Source: Novosphingobium capsulatum NBRC 12533
Lineage (GTDB): Bacteria > Pseudomonadota > Alphaproteobacteria > Sphingomonadales > Sphingomonadaceae
Assembly: GCF_001598375.1 (NCBI RefSeq)
Contig: NZ_BCYV01000005.1
Location: 62,001 to 126,000, forward strand
Length of the DNA: 64,000 bases
Reading direction: 5' to 3'
Below the pieces are notes generated by a model that was not told the origin of the DNA, made no database searches, and saw nothing but the letters and a program-made list of their open reading frames with translations. A program made the position numbers and the translations under genes. Positions 55,423 to 64,000 of this stretch are shown here, one piece after another (within the stretch, counting starts at the first letter, position 1; every line of letters starts with the position of its first letter).

Positions 55423-57780
55423 ATGCTGTCCCATTCGCCTGCCGCTGTTGCCGTGACCGTTGCCGTGGCGCTGCTGCTGGCAGGCTGGACGCTGGCGGCG
55501 GGATGGGCCGTGCTGGCCGCAAGGGCGCGCATGCGCCGCGCCGAACATGCCGAGCGGCTGGCCCGCAAGCTGACCCGCATGGTGGATGAAGCGCCGGCCC
55601 TGCCGCTGCTGGTGCGCGCCGATGGGCGGATCGAGGGCGCCTCGCGCCTGGCCGGCTGGATGGGCCTGGATGCCATGCCGGGCTATCTGACCGAGCTTGA
55701 TGGCGGCGAAGGTCGCGGGCTCGACGCCGAAAGCCTGGCGGCGCTGGCCGATGCGGTGCGCCACACGCAAAAAACCGGTGCGCCACTCGCGCTTTCGCTG
55801 GTGCCACGCGGCGGGGTAACGGCCCTGGCGGTGCGCGGCAGCCTGGCCGATCCGCAGATCGCGCCGGGCGATGCGGCCTTGCTGTGGTTTTTCGACGCGA
55901 CCGACAGCGTAGCCGAAATCCGCGCCCTGCGTGCCGAGGCAGAGCAGGCCCATGCTGACTTTTCCGGGCTGGCCGGCCTGATCGAAGCCGCGCCCCTGCC
56001 GATGTGGTTTCGCGATGCGGCAATGCGCCTGCGCCTGGTCAACACGGCCTATGTGCGCGCGGTGGGGGCGCCTAGCGCGGCAACCGTGGTGGAACAGGGT
56101 ATCGAACTGGTCGAGCCGGTCGACGGCCTGAGCGCGGCGCACATTGCCGCCGATGTCTTTGCCCAGCGCCGCCCGGCCGAGCGCGTAGTTTCCGCCACGG
56201 TCAACGGCCAGCGTCGCACTATGCGCGTCAGCGACCTGCCGATCGCGGGCGAAGGCGTGGCCGGCTATGCCGTCGATATCGAGCAGATGGAGGAATTGAC
56301 CCGCCAGTTTCGCCGCTTCCGCGATGCCCAGCGGCAGATGCTCGATACGCTATCGGCCGCGATCGCGCAGTTCGACGCTGGCCGCAACCTGGTCTTTGCC
56401 AACCAGCCGTTCCTGCGCATCTTTGGCATCAGCCCGAGTTGGGTCAACGATACGCCGCCGTTCGATCGCGTGCTCGATCGCTTGCGCGATGGCGGCAAGC
56501 TGCCCGAAGTGCGCGATTTTCCGCAATGGCGGCGCGAGCGGCAGGCCTGGTTCCTGGCGCGCGAGCCGCGCGAGGAGCCCTGGCATCTGCACGATGGCAC
56601 GCATCTGCGCGTGGTGGGCCAGCCGATGCCTGATGGCGGCCTGCTGCTGATCTTTGAAGACCAGACCGAGCAACTGCAGCTTTCCGCCACGCGCGACACA
56701 TTGCTGCGCACCCGCACCGCCACGTTCGACAACCTGTTTGAATCGCTCGCCGTGTTCGGGCCAGACAGCCGCCTGCAGCTGTGGAACCGGCGCTTTATCC
56801 AGGATTGGCGACTGGACGAGGAATTCCTAGGCAGCCATCCGCGCGCCGATCTGCTGCTCACGCGGCTGGCTGGTCTGCTCAAGCGCCCGGCGCAAGTGGG
56901 CATGATCGGCCAGGTGATCCAGGCCGCCACGCTGGAGCGCAAGCAGACCAGCGGCCGGCTGTCACTGGCCGATGGGCGCCATCTGGAATTTGCCGGGGTG
57001 CCGCTGCCCGATGGCAATGGCCTGCTGACGGTGCTCGACATCACGGATTCGCAAAAGGCCGAGGCCGCACTGCGCGAACGCAATGCTGCGTTGACCGAGG
57101 CGGACGCGGTGAAGACGCGCTTCATCGCCAACATGAGCTATGAATTCCGCAACCCCCTGAACTCCATCGGCGGCTTTGCCGAAATGCTGCAAAGCGGGCT
57201 GGCCGGGGAATTGACGCCGCAGGCACGCGATTATGTTGCGGCGATCCTCTCGTCGGTGGAGCGGCTGGGCGAGCAGATCGAGAACGTGCTCGACCTCTCG
57301 CAGAGCGAGGCGGGCATGCTGCCGCTGGCGCGCGATGCGGTGGATGTGTTCCCCTTGCTGGCCGACGTGGTGCGCGAGCGCGCCGAGCGGATCAACGTGG
57401 CCGGCCTGGCGCTCGATCTGCGCGGCAACCAGGCCGTGGGCAAGGTAACCGGAGACGCGCGCCGGTTGCGCCGTGTGTTTGGCCAGTTGATCGACAATGC
57501 CATTGCTGCAACCCCGGCGGGTGGCCGCATCCTGGTGGAATGCACGCGCGGCGCGCGCGATCTGCGCGTGGTGATTTCCGACAATGGCCGTGGCATGGAT
57601 GCAGCGGCACTCGCCCGCGCGATGGAAGGCCTCAAGCTCGCCGCCGACGGCCGCACGGCCGAGCGGCGCCAGGGGCTGGGCCTGCCACTGGTACGCCAGT
57701 TGATCGATGCGCATGGCGGCCGCTTCGAACTGGTTTCCGAACCGGGCGAGGGCACCAGCGCCATCGTGACGCTGCCGTGA
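55423..57780 (+). CDS. divL: DivL-type PAS sensor kinase with Tyr in place of the H-box histidine
   Basis: Cell-cycle kinase-like protein. N-terminal membrane segment (about 10-30), several PAS regions (around 75-240, 325-420 and 430-520) and a full kinase core. The H-box reads NMSYEFRNPLNSIGG: Tyr573 replaces the phospho-histidine, the defining feature of DivL, which in Caulobacter (Tyr550, 769 aa) tunes CckA and hence CtrA. The ATP boxes are present (DNAIAATPAGGR, DNGRGMD, QGLGLPLVRQLID). The position between ahcY and tsaE-amgK-murU-addAB is the usual alphaproteobacterial place of divL. ATG 55423 is chosen as it gives 785 aa. Confidence 0.85.
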   Translation: MLSHSPAAVAVTVAVALLLAGWTLAAGWAVLAARARMRRAEHAERLARKLTRMVDEAPALPLLVRADGRIEGASRLAGWMGLDAMPGYLTELDGGEGRGLDAESLAALADAVRHTQKTGAPLALSLVPRGGVTALAVRGSLADPQIAPGDAALLWFFDATDSVAEIRALRAEAEQAHADFSGLAGLIEAAPLPMWFRDAAMRLRLVNTAYVRAVGAPSAATVVEQGIELVEPVDGLSAAHIAADVFAQRRPAERVVSATVNGQRRTMRVSDLPIAGEGVAGYAVDIEQMEELTRQFRRFRDAQRQMLDTLSAAIAQFDAGRNLVFANQPFLRIFGISPSWVNDTPPFDRVLDRLRDGGKLPEVRDFPQWRRERQAWFLAREPREEPWHLHDGTHLRVVGQPMPDGGLLLIFEDQTEQLQLSATRDTLLRTRTATFDNLFESLAVFGPDSRLQLWNRRFIQDWRLDEEFLGSHPRADLLLTRLAGLLKRPAQVGMIGQVIQAATLERKQTSGRLSLADGRHLEFAGVPLPDGNGLLTVLDITDSQKAEAALRERNAALTEADAVKTRFIANMSYEFRNPLNSIGGFAEMLQSGLAGELTPQARDYVAAILSSVERLGEQIENVLDLSQSEAGMLPLARDAVDVFPLLADVVRERAERINVAGLALDLRGNQAVGKVTGDARRLRRVFGQLIDNAIAATPAGGRILVECTRGARDLRVVISDNGRGMDAAALARAMEGLKLAADGRTAERRQGLGLPLVRQLIDAHGGRFELVSEPGEGTSAIVTLP

Positions 57781-57834
57781 CTGCAGGCGTCGTGATGGGG
57801 CAGGGATGATCTGTGTGTTCCTTCTGCCTTCTTT

Positions 57835-57866
57835 CGTCACCCCGGACTTGATCCGGGGTCCCGCTT
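57835..57866. repeat. Palindromic alphaproteobacterial repeat (CACCCCGGA...TCCGGGGT type)
   Basis: Inverted repeat ACCCCGGA (57839-57846) / TCCGGGGT (57852-57859) with CTTGA in the loop, the common dispersed palindrome of sphingomonads and rhizobia. It lies between divL and tsaE and differs from the A/B/C elements. Confidence 0.75.
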
Positions 57867-57885
57867 CTCTCTAGCGCGACGCCCC

Positions 57886-58332
57886 ATGACCACGATCCCG
57901 CTTCCCGATATCGCCGCGACCCAGGCCCTCGCCACCCGCATCGCGGCAAAGCTGCGCCCCGGAGACGTGCTGGCGCTCGAAGGCACGCTGGGCGTGGGCA
58001 AGACCACGCTGGCGCGTGAATTGCTGCGCGCGCTGGGTTATGTCGGCGATGTGCCGTCGCCCAGCTTTACTATCATCGAAACCTATGATCCGCCGCAGGT
58101 GCACCTGCCAGTGGTCCATGCCGATTTCTATCGCCTGGAAGACCCGGCAGAGGCCGAGGAGATCGGGCTTGACGACTATCGCCAGGGCGCCGTGCTGATT
58201 GCTGAATGGCCCGATCACGCCGGCGGTTTCGGGCATGAGCCCGATTGCCTCACGCTGCGTCTGGAAATCGCGGAAAACGGGCGGCAGGCCATTGTCTTGG
58301 CCGGCAAGGGATGGTTAGAGCGGCTGCCATGA
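57886..58332 (+). CDS. tsaE: tRNA threonylcarbamoyladenosine biosynthesis ATPase TsaE
   Basis: ATPase needed with TsaB and TsaD to form t6A37 in tRNAs reading ANN codons. 148 aa; Walker A is GTLGVGKTTLARELLR and the switch-like block is PSPSFTIIETYD, with VHADFYRLEDPAEAEEIGLDDY downstream. Overlaps the phosphotransferase gene by 4 bases (ATGA). Confidence 0.95.
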   Translation: MTTIPLPDIAATQALATRIAAKLRPGDVLALEGTLGVGKTTLARELLRALGYVGDVPSPSFTIIETYDPPQVHLPVVHADFYRLEDPAEAEEIGLDDYRQGAVLIAEWPDHAGGFGHEPDCLTLRLEIAENGRQAIVLAGKGWLERLP

Positions 58333-59321
58333 CCAGCACTCTTCCTGCCGGAATCGATGCTTTCCTCGCCCGTGCGGGCTGGACGGGCGCAAGAATCGAA
58401 CCCTTGCCGGGCGACGCCTCTTTCCGCCGCTATTTCCGCGTGCGCCGGGGCGAGCAGAGCGCGATGCTGATGCATGCGCCGCCACCGCAGGAAGACCCGC
58501 AGCCCTTCCTGCGCGCCGCCCGCTGGCTCGATGGCAATGGCCTGCGCGCACCGGAAATCCTGGCCGAAGAAGCGGGCGAGGGCTGGGTCTTGCTCGAAGA
58601 CTTTGGCGACACGCGCATGCGCGAATATGTCGACGCCTGGCCGCAGGATGAAGACACCGTCTATCGCGCTGCGATCGATACGCTGGTGCAACTGGCGCAG
58701 CTGCCGGCCGGGCCATTCACCGCCTATGGCATGGCCGAATACATGCGCGAGGTGCGGCTGTTCATCGAATGGTTCTGCCCGGCGCGGGCGATCTATGTCG
58801 ATGTGGCAGGGTTCCAGGCGGCATGGGAACAGGTGCTGGCCCCGTTGCTGCCGGCGCAGCGCCCGGGCGTGACCGTGCTGCGCGATTATCACGCCGAGAA
58901 TATCATGCTGCTGGGCGGGCTGGATCAGCAAGGCCTGCTCGATTTCCAGGACGCGCTGGCCGGGCACCCGGCCTATGATCTGGTATCGCTGTTGCAGGAT
59001 GCGCGGCGCACCGTTTCGCCCGAGCTAGAGGCACGCATGCTGGACTATTACCTGGCCAAGGCGCAGCCGCAGGGTGATTTCCTGGCCGACTATGCCCGCC
59101 TGGGGGCGCAGCGCAACACCAAGATCGTGGGCATTTTCGTGCGGTTGTGGAAGCGCGATGGCAAGCCGCGTTATCTCGATTACATTCCCCGCGTCTGGGC
59201 CATGCTGGAACGCGATCTGGCCCATACCGCGCTGGCCCCGGTGGCGGCGTGGTTCGATGCCAATATCCCGGCAGAGCTGCGCGATCCGGCCGGGCGCCTG
59301 GGTGGGAGCTTTGCCGAATGA
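58329..59321 (+). CDS. amgK: Sugar kinase AmgK-like (aminoglycoside phosphotransferase fold)
   Basis: 330-aa APH-fold kinase. AmgK phosphorylates N-acetylmuramate or N-acetylglucosamine at C1 in peptidoglycan recycling; the MurU-type gene directly downstream supports that role. Seen: GDASFRRYFRVRRG at the N-lobe, catalytic loop VLRDYHAENIMLLGGLDQQG and LLDFQDALAGHPAYDLVSLLQDAR as the metal motif region. Starts inside the tsaE stop and overlaps the next gene by 4 bases. Confidence 0.85.
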   Translation: MTSTLPAGIDAFLARAGWTGARIEPLPGDASFRRYFRVRRGEQSAMLMHAPPPQEDPQPFLRAARWLDGNGLRAPEILAEEAGEGWVLLEDFGDTRMREYVDAWPQDEDTVYRAAIDTLVQLAQLPAGPFTAYGMAEYMREVRLFIEWFCPARAIYVDVAGFQAAWEQVLAPLLPAQRPGVTVLRDYHAENIMLLGGLDQQGLLDFQDALAGHPAYDLVSLLQDARRTVSPELEARMLDYYLAKAQPQGDFLADYARLGAQRNTKIVGIFVRLWKRDGKPRYLDYIPRVWAMLERDLAHTALAPVAAWFDANIPAELRDPAGRLGGSFAE

Positions 59322-60052
59322 GCCGCGATCCGCGCAAGCCGCTGGTGTCTGACACCGCGATGGTGCTGGCCGCCGGCATCGGCAAGCGAATGCGGCCGCT
59401 GACCGTCACCCGGCCCAAGCCGCTGGTGCGCGTGGCGGGCAAGCCGCTGATCGACCATGCGCTCGACAAGCTGGCCGAAGCCGGCGTGACCCGCGCCGTG
59501 GTCAATGTGCACTACCTGGCCGACCAGCTCGAAGCCCATGTCCTGGCGCGTGACGTGCCCAAGGTGATGGTGTCTGACGAGCGCGAGACGCTGCTGGAAA
59601 CCGGCGGCGGGCTGGTCAAGGCGCTGCCGTTGCTTGATCGTGACACGTTCTTCTGTCTCAACAGCGACAACATCTGGCTCGATGGGCCGCGCAATGCCTT
59701 TGCTGCGCTCGGCGATTTCTGGGACGAGGAGCGGATGGACGCGCTGCTGCTGCTGGTGAGCCATGCGCAGGCGTTCAACTATACCGGAATGGGCGATTTC
59801 CATATCGACCAGATGGGCCTGGTTTCGCGACGCAAGCCGGGGCGGGTGGCGCCCTATATTTTCACCGGCATCCAGATCGTGTCGCGCCGGCTGTTGCGCG
59901 ATGCGCCGCAGGGCAGCTTTTCCACCGGGCGCCTGTGGGACCGGGCGATTGCCGAAGGGCGGCTCTATGGCCTGCCGCACACTGGGCTGTGGTATGAAGT
60001 GGGCGCGCCGGAAATGATTGCCCCCACCCAAGCCGCACTGACGCAATACTGA
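59318..60052 (+). CDS. murU: Nucleotidyltransferase MurU-like (N-acetylmuramate-1-phosphate uridylyltransferase)
   Basis: 244-aa nucleotidyltransferase fold: MVLAAGIGKRMRPLTVTRPKPL at the N-terminus, the metal aspartate in LNSDNIW and GRVAPYIFTGIQIVSRRLL downstream. Pairs with AmgK to rebuild UDP-MurNAc from recycled muramic acid, bypassing MurA/fosfomycin target; the substrate follows from the pairing. Overlaps amgK by 4 bases and addB by 1 base. Confidence 0.88.
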   Translation: MSRDPRKPLVSDTAMVLAAGIGKRMRPLTVTRPKPLVRVAGKPLIDHALDKLAEAGVTRAVVNVHYLADQLEAHVLARDVPKVMVSDERETLLETGGGLVKALPLLDRDTFFCLNSDNIWLDGPRNAFAALGDFWDEERMDALLLLVSHAQAFNYTGMGDFHIDQMGLVSRRKPGRVAPYIFTGIQIVSRRLLRDAPQGSFSTGRLWDRAIAEGRLYGLPHTGLWYEVGAPEMIAPTQAALTQY

Positions 60053-63000
60053 TGGCGGGCGCCGCCCGGCCCAGCGTCTATACCATTGCCGCGCACCGGG
60101 GATTTGCCGATGCGTTGGTCGCCGGGCTGATCCCGCGCTACCGCGAAGACACGTTTGGTCTGGCCCGGCTGACGCTGCTGTTGCCCAGCCAGCGCGCCGT
60201 GCGCAACCTGACCGAAGCGTTTATCCGTGCCTCGGGTGGCGGGCTGCTGCTGCCGCGCATGGCGGTGGTGGGCGATCTCGATCTGGACGAGACGCTTGGC
60301 GCGCTGCTCGATCCGCTGGGCGGCGGAACCGTGGCACCACCGGCCTGCGACCCGGTGGTCCGCCTGCTGCGCCTGGCCGAGATCCTGCGCGAGGAACTGG
60401 CTGCGCTGGGCATCGTCCGGGGCGAGGCCGGATTGCTGCGCCAGGCGCGCAGCCTGGCCCAGTCGCTCGATCGGCTGGCCGCCGAAGAGGTCAAGCCCGA
60501 ACAACTGCTGACGATCGACATGCTGCCCGAACTGGCCGAGCACTGGCAGGACAGCCTGCGCCTGTTCGCGCGGGTGCAGGTGCGCTGGCAGTTCGAACTG
60601 GATGCGCGCGGGCAGGTGGACGCGCCGGTGCGGCGCAACCTGCTGCTGACCGATGCGGCGCAGGCGTGGCGCGCTGATCCGCCGCCCCATGCGGTGATCG
60701 CCGCTGGCGTCACCTCTGCCGCGCCGGCGATTGCCCGCCTGCTGCGCTCCGTGGCCGATCTGCCGCAGGGCGCGGTGGTGCTGCCCGATCTTGACTTGGC
60801 CTTGGAGCCAGAGGTGTGGGACGCGCTGGGCCAGGCTGGCGCCAGCGAGGAGCCGGGCGGGCCGCCGTTTGGCCGCGGCGACCAGGTCACCCATCCGCAA
60901 TACCACCTGAAACTGCTGCTGCATCGCATGGGCCTGTCGCGCGACGATGTGCGCAACTGGCACCGCGCCGGCATTGCCGCCGCGCCGCCGGCGCGCAGCC
61001 GTGCCATTTCCAACCTGTTCCTGCCGCCTGAAGCGAGCACGGCCTGGGTCAAGCTGGCGGCGGCCGAACGGCGCCTGGCGGGTGTGCGCCTGATGCACAG
61101 CGCCCATCCCGAGGAAGAGGCGCAGGCGATTGCCGTGCTGGTGCGCGAGGCGCTGGCCGTGCCCGAACGGCGCGTGGCGGTGGTCACCCCCGATCGCGGG
61201 CTGGCGCAGCGAGTGATCGCGCATCTTGGCCGCTGGAACATTGCCGCCGATGATACTGCCGGCCGCCCATTGCCGCAGACGGTCGCCGGGCGCCTGCTGC
61301 TACAACTGGCGCAGGCCTGGGCAGAGCGCGCCGCGCCGGTGGGCTTGCTGGCACTGCTCGGCCACCCGCTGGTCATGGCGGGCGAAGGGCGCGCCGCCTG
61401 GCTGGAGCGGGTGCGGCAACTGGACATGGTGCTGCGCGGGCCGCGCCCCGGGCCGGGGCTGGAGCCGATCCGCGATGCCATTCGCGATCCCGATCGCAAG
61501 TGGGGCAAGCGCTTTCCCGGCCTTGCCGCGTGGTGGGACGGGGTGGAAATGCTGCTTGCGCCGCTGCTGGCCGGCCATGCCGCGCTGCCGCTGGGCGCCA
61601 GCCTCGATCTCTTGGCCGAGATGGCCGAGGCGCTGTGTGGTTCCGCGCTGTGGGCTAATGCCGATGGCCGCTGCCTGGCGCAGTTTGTCGAACAGTGGCG
61701 CGATGCGGCGGCGCAGGCCGGCGGCCTGCCGGTCGATCCGGCCGAAGTGCCGGCGCTGCTGCGCGATGCAATGGACGAGATTTCGGTGCGCCCCCCTTAT
61801 GGCGGCCATCCGCGCCTGGCGATCTATGGTCTGCTCGAAGCGCGGATGAGCCGCGCCGACCTGGTGATCTGTGCGGGCATGACCGAAGGATCGTGGCCGG
61901 CATCGCCCGCGCCCGATCCGCTGCTGGCGCCGCCGGTGCTGCGCGCGCTGGGCATTCCCGGCGCCGATTTCCGCATCGGCCTTGCCGCGCACGATCTGGC
62001 CGCGATGCTGGGCGCGCCGGAAGCGGTGCTGAGCTTTGCCGAGCGGGACGCGGGCGGACCGGCGATCCCGTCGCGCTTCCTGCTGCGCATCCGCGCCATG
62101 CTGGGCGAAGATGGCGTGGCGTGGGAACGCGATGCGGTCGAACTGGCACAGGCGCTGGATGCCGCGCCCCAGGCCGCCGCCTATCCGCGCCCGCGCCCCA
62201 TGCCATCGCCGCTGCAACGCCGCGTCGATATTGCCGTGACCGCGCTCGATCGCCTGCGGTCAGACCCCTATCAGTTCTATGCCTCGGCCATTCTCGGTCT
62301 CAGGAGCCTGGACCCGCGCGATGCCGATCCCACCCCGGCCTGGCGCGGCACGGCGGTACACGCCATTCTCGAAGAGTGGCACCAGGCCGGCGCGCCACCG
62401 GGCGAACTGGTGCCGCTGGCCGAACGCAAGCTGGCCGAAATGAGCGCGCACCCGTTCATGCGCAGCCTGTGGCGCCCGCGCCTGACTGCTGCGCTCGCCT
62501 GGATCGAGGACGAGCAGGAAAGCCTGCTGGCCGATGGGCGCCGCGTGGCCGCGTTCGAATGCTGGGGCGATACGCAGGTCAATGGCATCCGCATCTTTGG
62601 CCGGGCCGACCGCATCGACCTGCTGCCCGATGGCACCCTGGCGATCGTGGACTACAAGACCGGCACGCCGCCATCGGGGCGGATGGTGCAGGAAGGCTTT
62701 GCCCTGCAACTGGGTCTGGTCGGCCTGATCGCCCAGGCTGGCGGCTTCAAGGACAAGGACGGCCGCGTGACCTTGGAGGGCGAGCCGACCCGCTTTGAAT
62801 ACTGGTCGCTGGCGCGCAATCGCGAGCGCGGCTTTGGCTATCGCGAAGAGCCGATCCTGGAAGGGCGGCGCAAATCGGGCATCCCGCGCGAGGATTTCCT
62901 GCCCGAAACCCGCCGCTTTCTGGACGAGGCGATTGCCCGGTGGATTCTGGGTAACGAGCCGTTCGTGGCCAGGCTCAATCCCGATCTGCCCAGCTATGCC

Positions 63001-63063
63001 GATTATGACCAGCTGATGCGGCTGGAAGAATGGCAGGGGCGCGGCGGGGGTGACGGCGCGTGA
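60052..63063 (+). CDS. addB: Double-strand break repair protein AddB
   Basis: Subunit of the AddAB helicase-nuclease that resects DNA ends for RecA. 1003 aa: a degenerate UvrD-like N-terminal part without a clear Walker A, and a C-terminal PD-(D/E)XK nuclease (GRADRIDLLPDGTLAIVDYKTG). The four cysteines of the iron-staple in Bacillus AddB are not evident, as in the alphaproteobacterial AddB. Its first base is the last base of the murU stop (TGATG), and it overlaps addA by 4 bases. Confidence 0.93.
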   Translation: MAGAARPSVYTIAAHRGFADALVAGLIPRYREDTFGLARLTLLLPSQRAVRNLTEAFIRASGGGLLLPRMAVVGDLDLDETLGALLDPLGGGTVAPPACDPVVRLLRLAEILREELAALGIVRGEAGLLRQARSLAQSLDRLAAEEVKPEQLLTIDMLPELAEHWQDSLRLFARVQVRWQFELDARGQVDAPVRRNLLLTDAAQAWRADPPPHAVIAAGVTSAAPAIARLLRSVADLPQGAVVLPDLDLALEPEVWDALGQAGASEEPGGPPFGRGDQVTHPQYHLKLLLHRMGLSRDDVRNWHRAGIAAAPPARSRAISNLFLPPEASTAWVKLAAAERRLAGVRLMHSAHPEEEAQAIAVLVREALAVPERRVAVVTPDRGLAQRVIAHLGRWNIAADDTAGRPLPQTVAGRLLLQLAQAWAERAAPVGLLALLGHPLVMAGEGRAAWLERVRQLDMVLRGPRPGPGLEPIRDAIRDPDRKWGKRFPGLAAWWDGVEMLLAPLLAGHAALPLGASLDLLAEMAEALCGSALWANADGRCLAQFVEQWRDAAAQAGGLPVDPAEVPALLRDAMDEISVRPPYGGHPRLAIYGLLEARMSRADLVICAGMTEGSWPASPAPDPLLAPPVLRALGIPGADFRIGLAAHDLAAMLGAPEAVLSFAERDAGGPAIPSRFLLRIRAMLGEDGVAWERDAVELAQALDAAPQAAAYPRPRPMPSPLQRRVDIAVTALDRLRSDPYQFYASAILGLRSLDPRDADPTPAWRGTAVHAILEEWHQAGAPPGELVPLAERKLAEMSAHPFMRSLWRPRLTAALAWIEDEQESLLADGRRVAAFECWGDTQVNGIRIFGRADRIDLLPDGTLAIVDYKTGTPPSGRMVQEGFALQLGLVGLIAQAGGFKDKDGRVTLEGEPTRFEYWSLARNRERGFGYREEPILEGRRKSGIPREDFLPETRRFLDEAIARWILGNEPFVARLNPDLPSYADYDQLMRLEEWQGRGGGDGA

Positions 63064-64000
63064 GCAAGGTCTATCCCCTCAAGGGCAACCAGGCGCGCGC
63101 GGTGGCGCCGCATCGCACGGTGTGGCTGTCCGCCTCGGCCGGCACGGGCAAGACCCAGGTGCTTTCGGCACGCGTGCTGCGGCTGTTGCTGCAAGACGGG
63201 GTAGAGCCGGAAAACATCCTGTGCCTGACCTTTACCAAGGCGGGGGCGGCGGAAATGGCCACCCGCGTCAACGATGTCCTGGCGCGCTGGGTGCGGCTGG
63301 ATGATCTGGCGCTGTTCCAGGAACTGGAGGCGATCGGCGCTGACGCGCGCCCGGAAACCCTGGCGCGGGCGCGCAGCCGCTTTGCCGCCGTGCTCGATTG
63401 CCCGGGCGGCGGCCTGCGGATCGAGACGATCCACGCGTTTTCGCAGTGGCTGCTTTCGGCCTTTCCGGTGGAATCGGGCCTGTTGCCCGGCACCCGCGCG
63501 ATGGAAGACCGTGACCGCGAACTGCTGGTACGCGAAGTGCTGGCGCAGATGCTGGTGGAAGCAGAGGAAGCGGGCGACGAGGGCCTGCTCGATGCGCTGG
63601 CCCATCTGGCGCTGCGCATGGACCAAGGCAGCGTCATCGGCTTTCTGCTGCGCTGTGCCAAGGCGATCGACCTGTGGCAGGAACCGGGCGCGTGGCGGCC
63701 GCCGCTGCGCCCGCGCATCAACCAGATGCTCGGCCTGGCGGCAGACGAGGATGGCAGCGGTGTGGCCGCGCTCTGTGCCGACGATGCGTTTGACGTGGCC
63801 TCGGTGCGGCGCTGCATGGCCGCCAATGCGGCTTGGGGCACCAGGACCGGCATGGATGCGGCCAACATGATGGGCGATTGGCTGGCCGCCGATCCGCAGG
63901 CGCGCCTGGCCGGGATCGACGATTTCGCCAAGCTGTTCCTGACGACCAAGGGTGAGGCGAAATCCACCCGCAACCTGGATAAGCACGAGCCGGCCTATGC
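63060..64000 (+). CDS. addA: Double-strand break repair helicase AddA, 3' end cut by the window
   Basis: UvrD-family helicase-nuclease subunit. 313 codons are visible. The start is GTG at 63060, overlapping the addB stop (GTGA). Walker A is SASAGTGKTQVLSARVL (ASAGTGKT, residues 25-32). Motif Ia is LTFTKAGAAEMATRV, followed by RIETIHAFSQWLL, both standard for AddA. Most of the helicase and the nuclease domain lie to the right of the window. Confidence 0.95.
   Translation, partial: MSKVYPLKGNQARAVAPHRTVWLSASAGTGKTQVLSARVLRLLLQDGVEPENILCLTFTKAGAAEMATRVNDVLARWVRLDDLALFQELEAIGADARPETLARARSRFAAVLDCPGGGLRIETIHAFSQWLLSAFPVESGLLPGTRAMEDRDRELLVREVLAQMLVEAEEAGDEGLLDALAHLALRMDQGSVIGFLLRCAKAIDLWQEPGAWRPPLRPRINQMLGLAADEDGSGVAALCADDAFDVASVRRCMAANAAWGTRTGMDAANMMGDWLAADPQARLAGIDDFAKLFLTTKGEAKSTRNLDKHEPAY

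Overview
The window is one contiguous, gene-dense chromosome segment of a GC-rich alphaproteobacterium. The gene content and order point to the Sphingomonadales, perhaps Novosphingobium-like: an EpsB/PrsK/PrsR/PrsT (PEP-CTERM) block, gltA-gltX-comEC-lexA next to moeA-moaC-trpCDGE-ppiD, tpiA-secG-pyrG, and ahcY-divL-tsaE-amgK-murU-addB-addA. LexA sites have the alphaproteobacterial GAAC-N7-GAAC form, and one CtrA-type site (TTAA-N7-TTAA) is present. No rRNA, CRISPR array, prophage or insertion sequence was seen. Both ends cut a gene (dnaJ on the left, addA on the right).

Layout. 1-3533: end of dnaJ and a convergent patatin-like lipase. 3723-10238: sugar transferase plus the PrsK/PrsR two-component pair and a TPR protein, the regulatory core of an exosortase-linked polysaccharide system. 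10246-14361: panB, an amino-acid permease, a stress-type flavin-fold protein and an alpha/beta hydrolase broken by one stop codon. 14509-17202: a radical SAM protein and a UdgX-type uracil-DNA glycosylase behind an SOS box. 17264-24098: a large two-TM coiled-coil protein divergent from four genes that include an Hpt-like and a kinase-like protein, both without the phosphorylatable histidine; a perfect CtrA-type site lies between the divergent starts. 24217-31938: small proteins, gltA, gltX, comEC, an AT-richer secreted protein and lexA with its own SOS box. 31996-40040: a nine-gene minus-strand run (ppiD, trpE, trpG, trpD, trpC, an RNase H-like gene, moaC, moeA, then lexA). 40288-46963: tpiA, secG, pyrG, hsp20, glutaredoxin, nitrilase-like protein, DUF1178 protein, tRNA-Arg(CCT), a membrane protein and a GNAT enzyme. 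47021-50069: three TadE/TadG-like pseudopilin genes. 50362-55263: ftsB, a phospholipase D-like enzyme, folE, a peroxiredoxin, and ahcY behind a switch-like leader. 55423-64000: divL, then tsaE, amgK, murU, addB and addA, the last five joined by 1-4 base overlaps.

The most interesting signals are: the CtrA-box locus of coiled-coil and histidine-less signalling proteins; the SOS-controlled radical SAM-UdgX pair; a three-copy palindromic element found only between convergent genes, which also encodes the C-terminal tails of two unrelated proteins; and a leader with mutually exclusive hairpins before ahcY. All calls come from reading the sequence; no database search was run.
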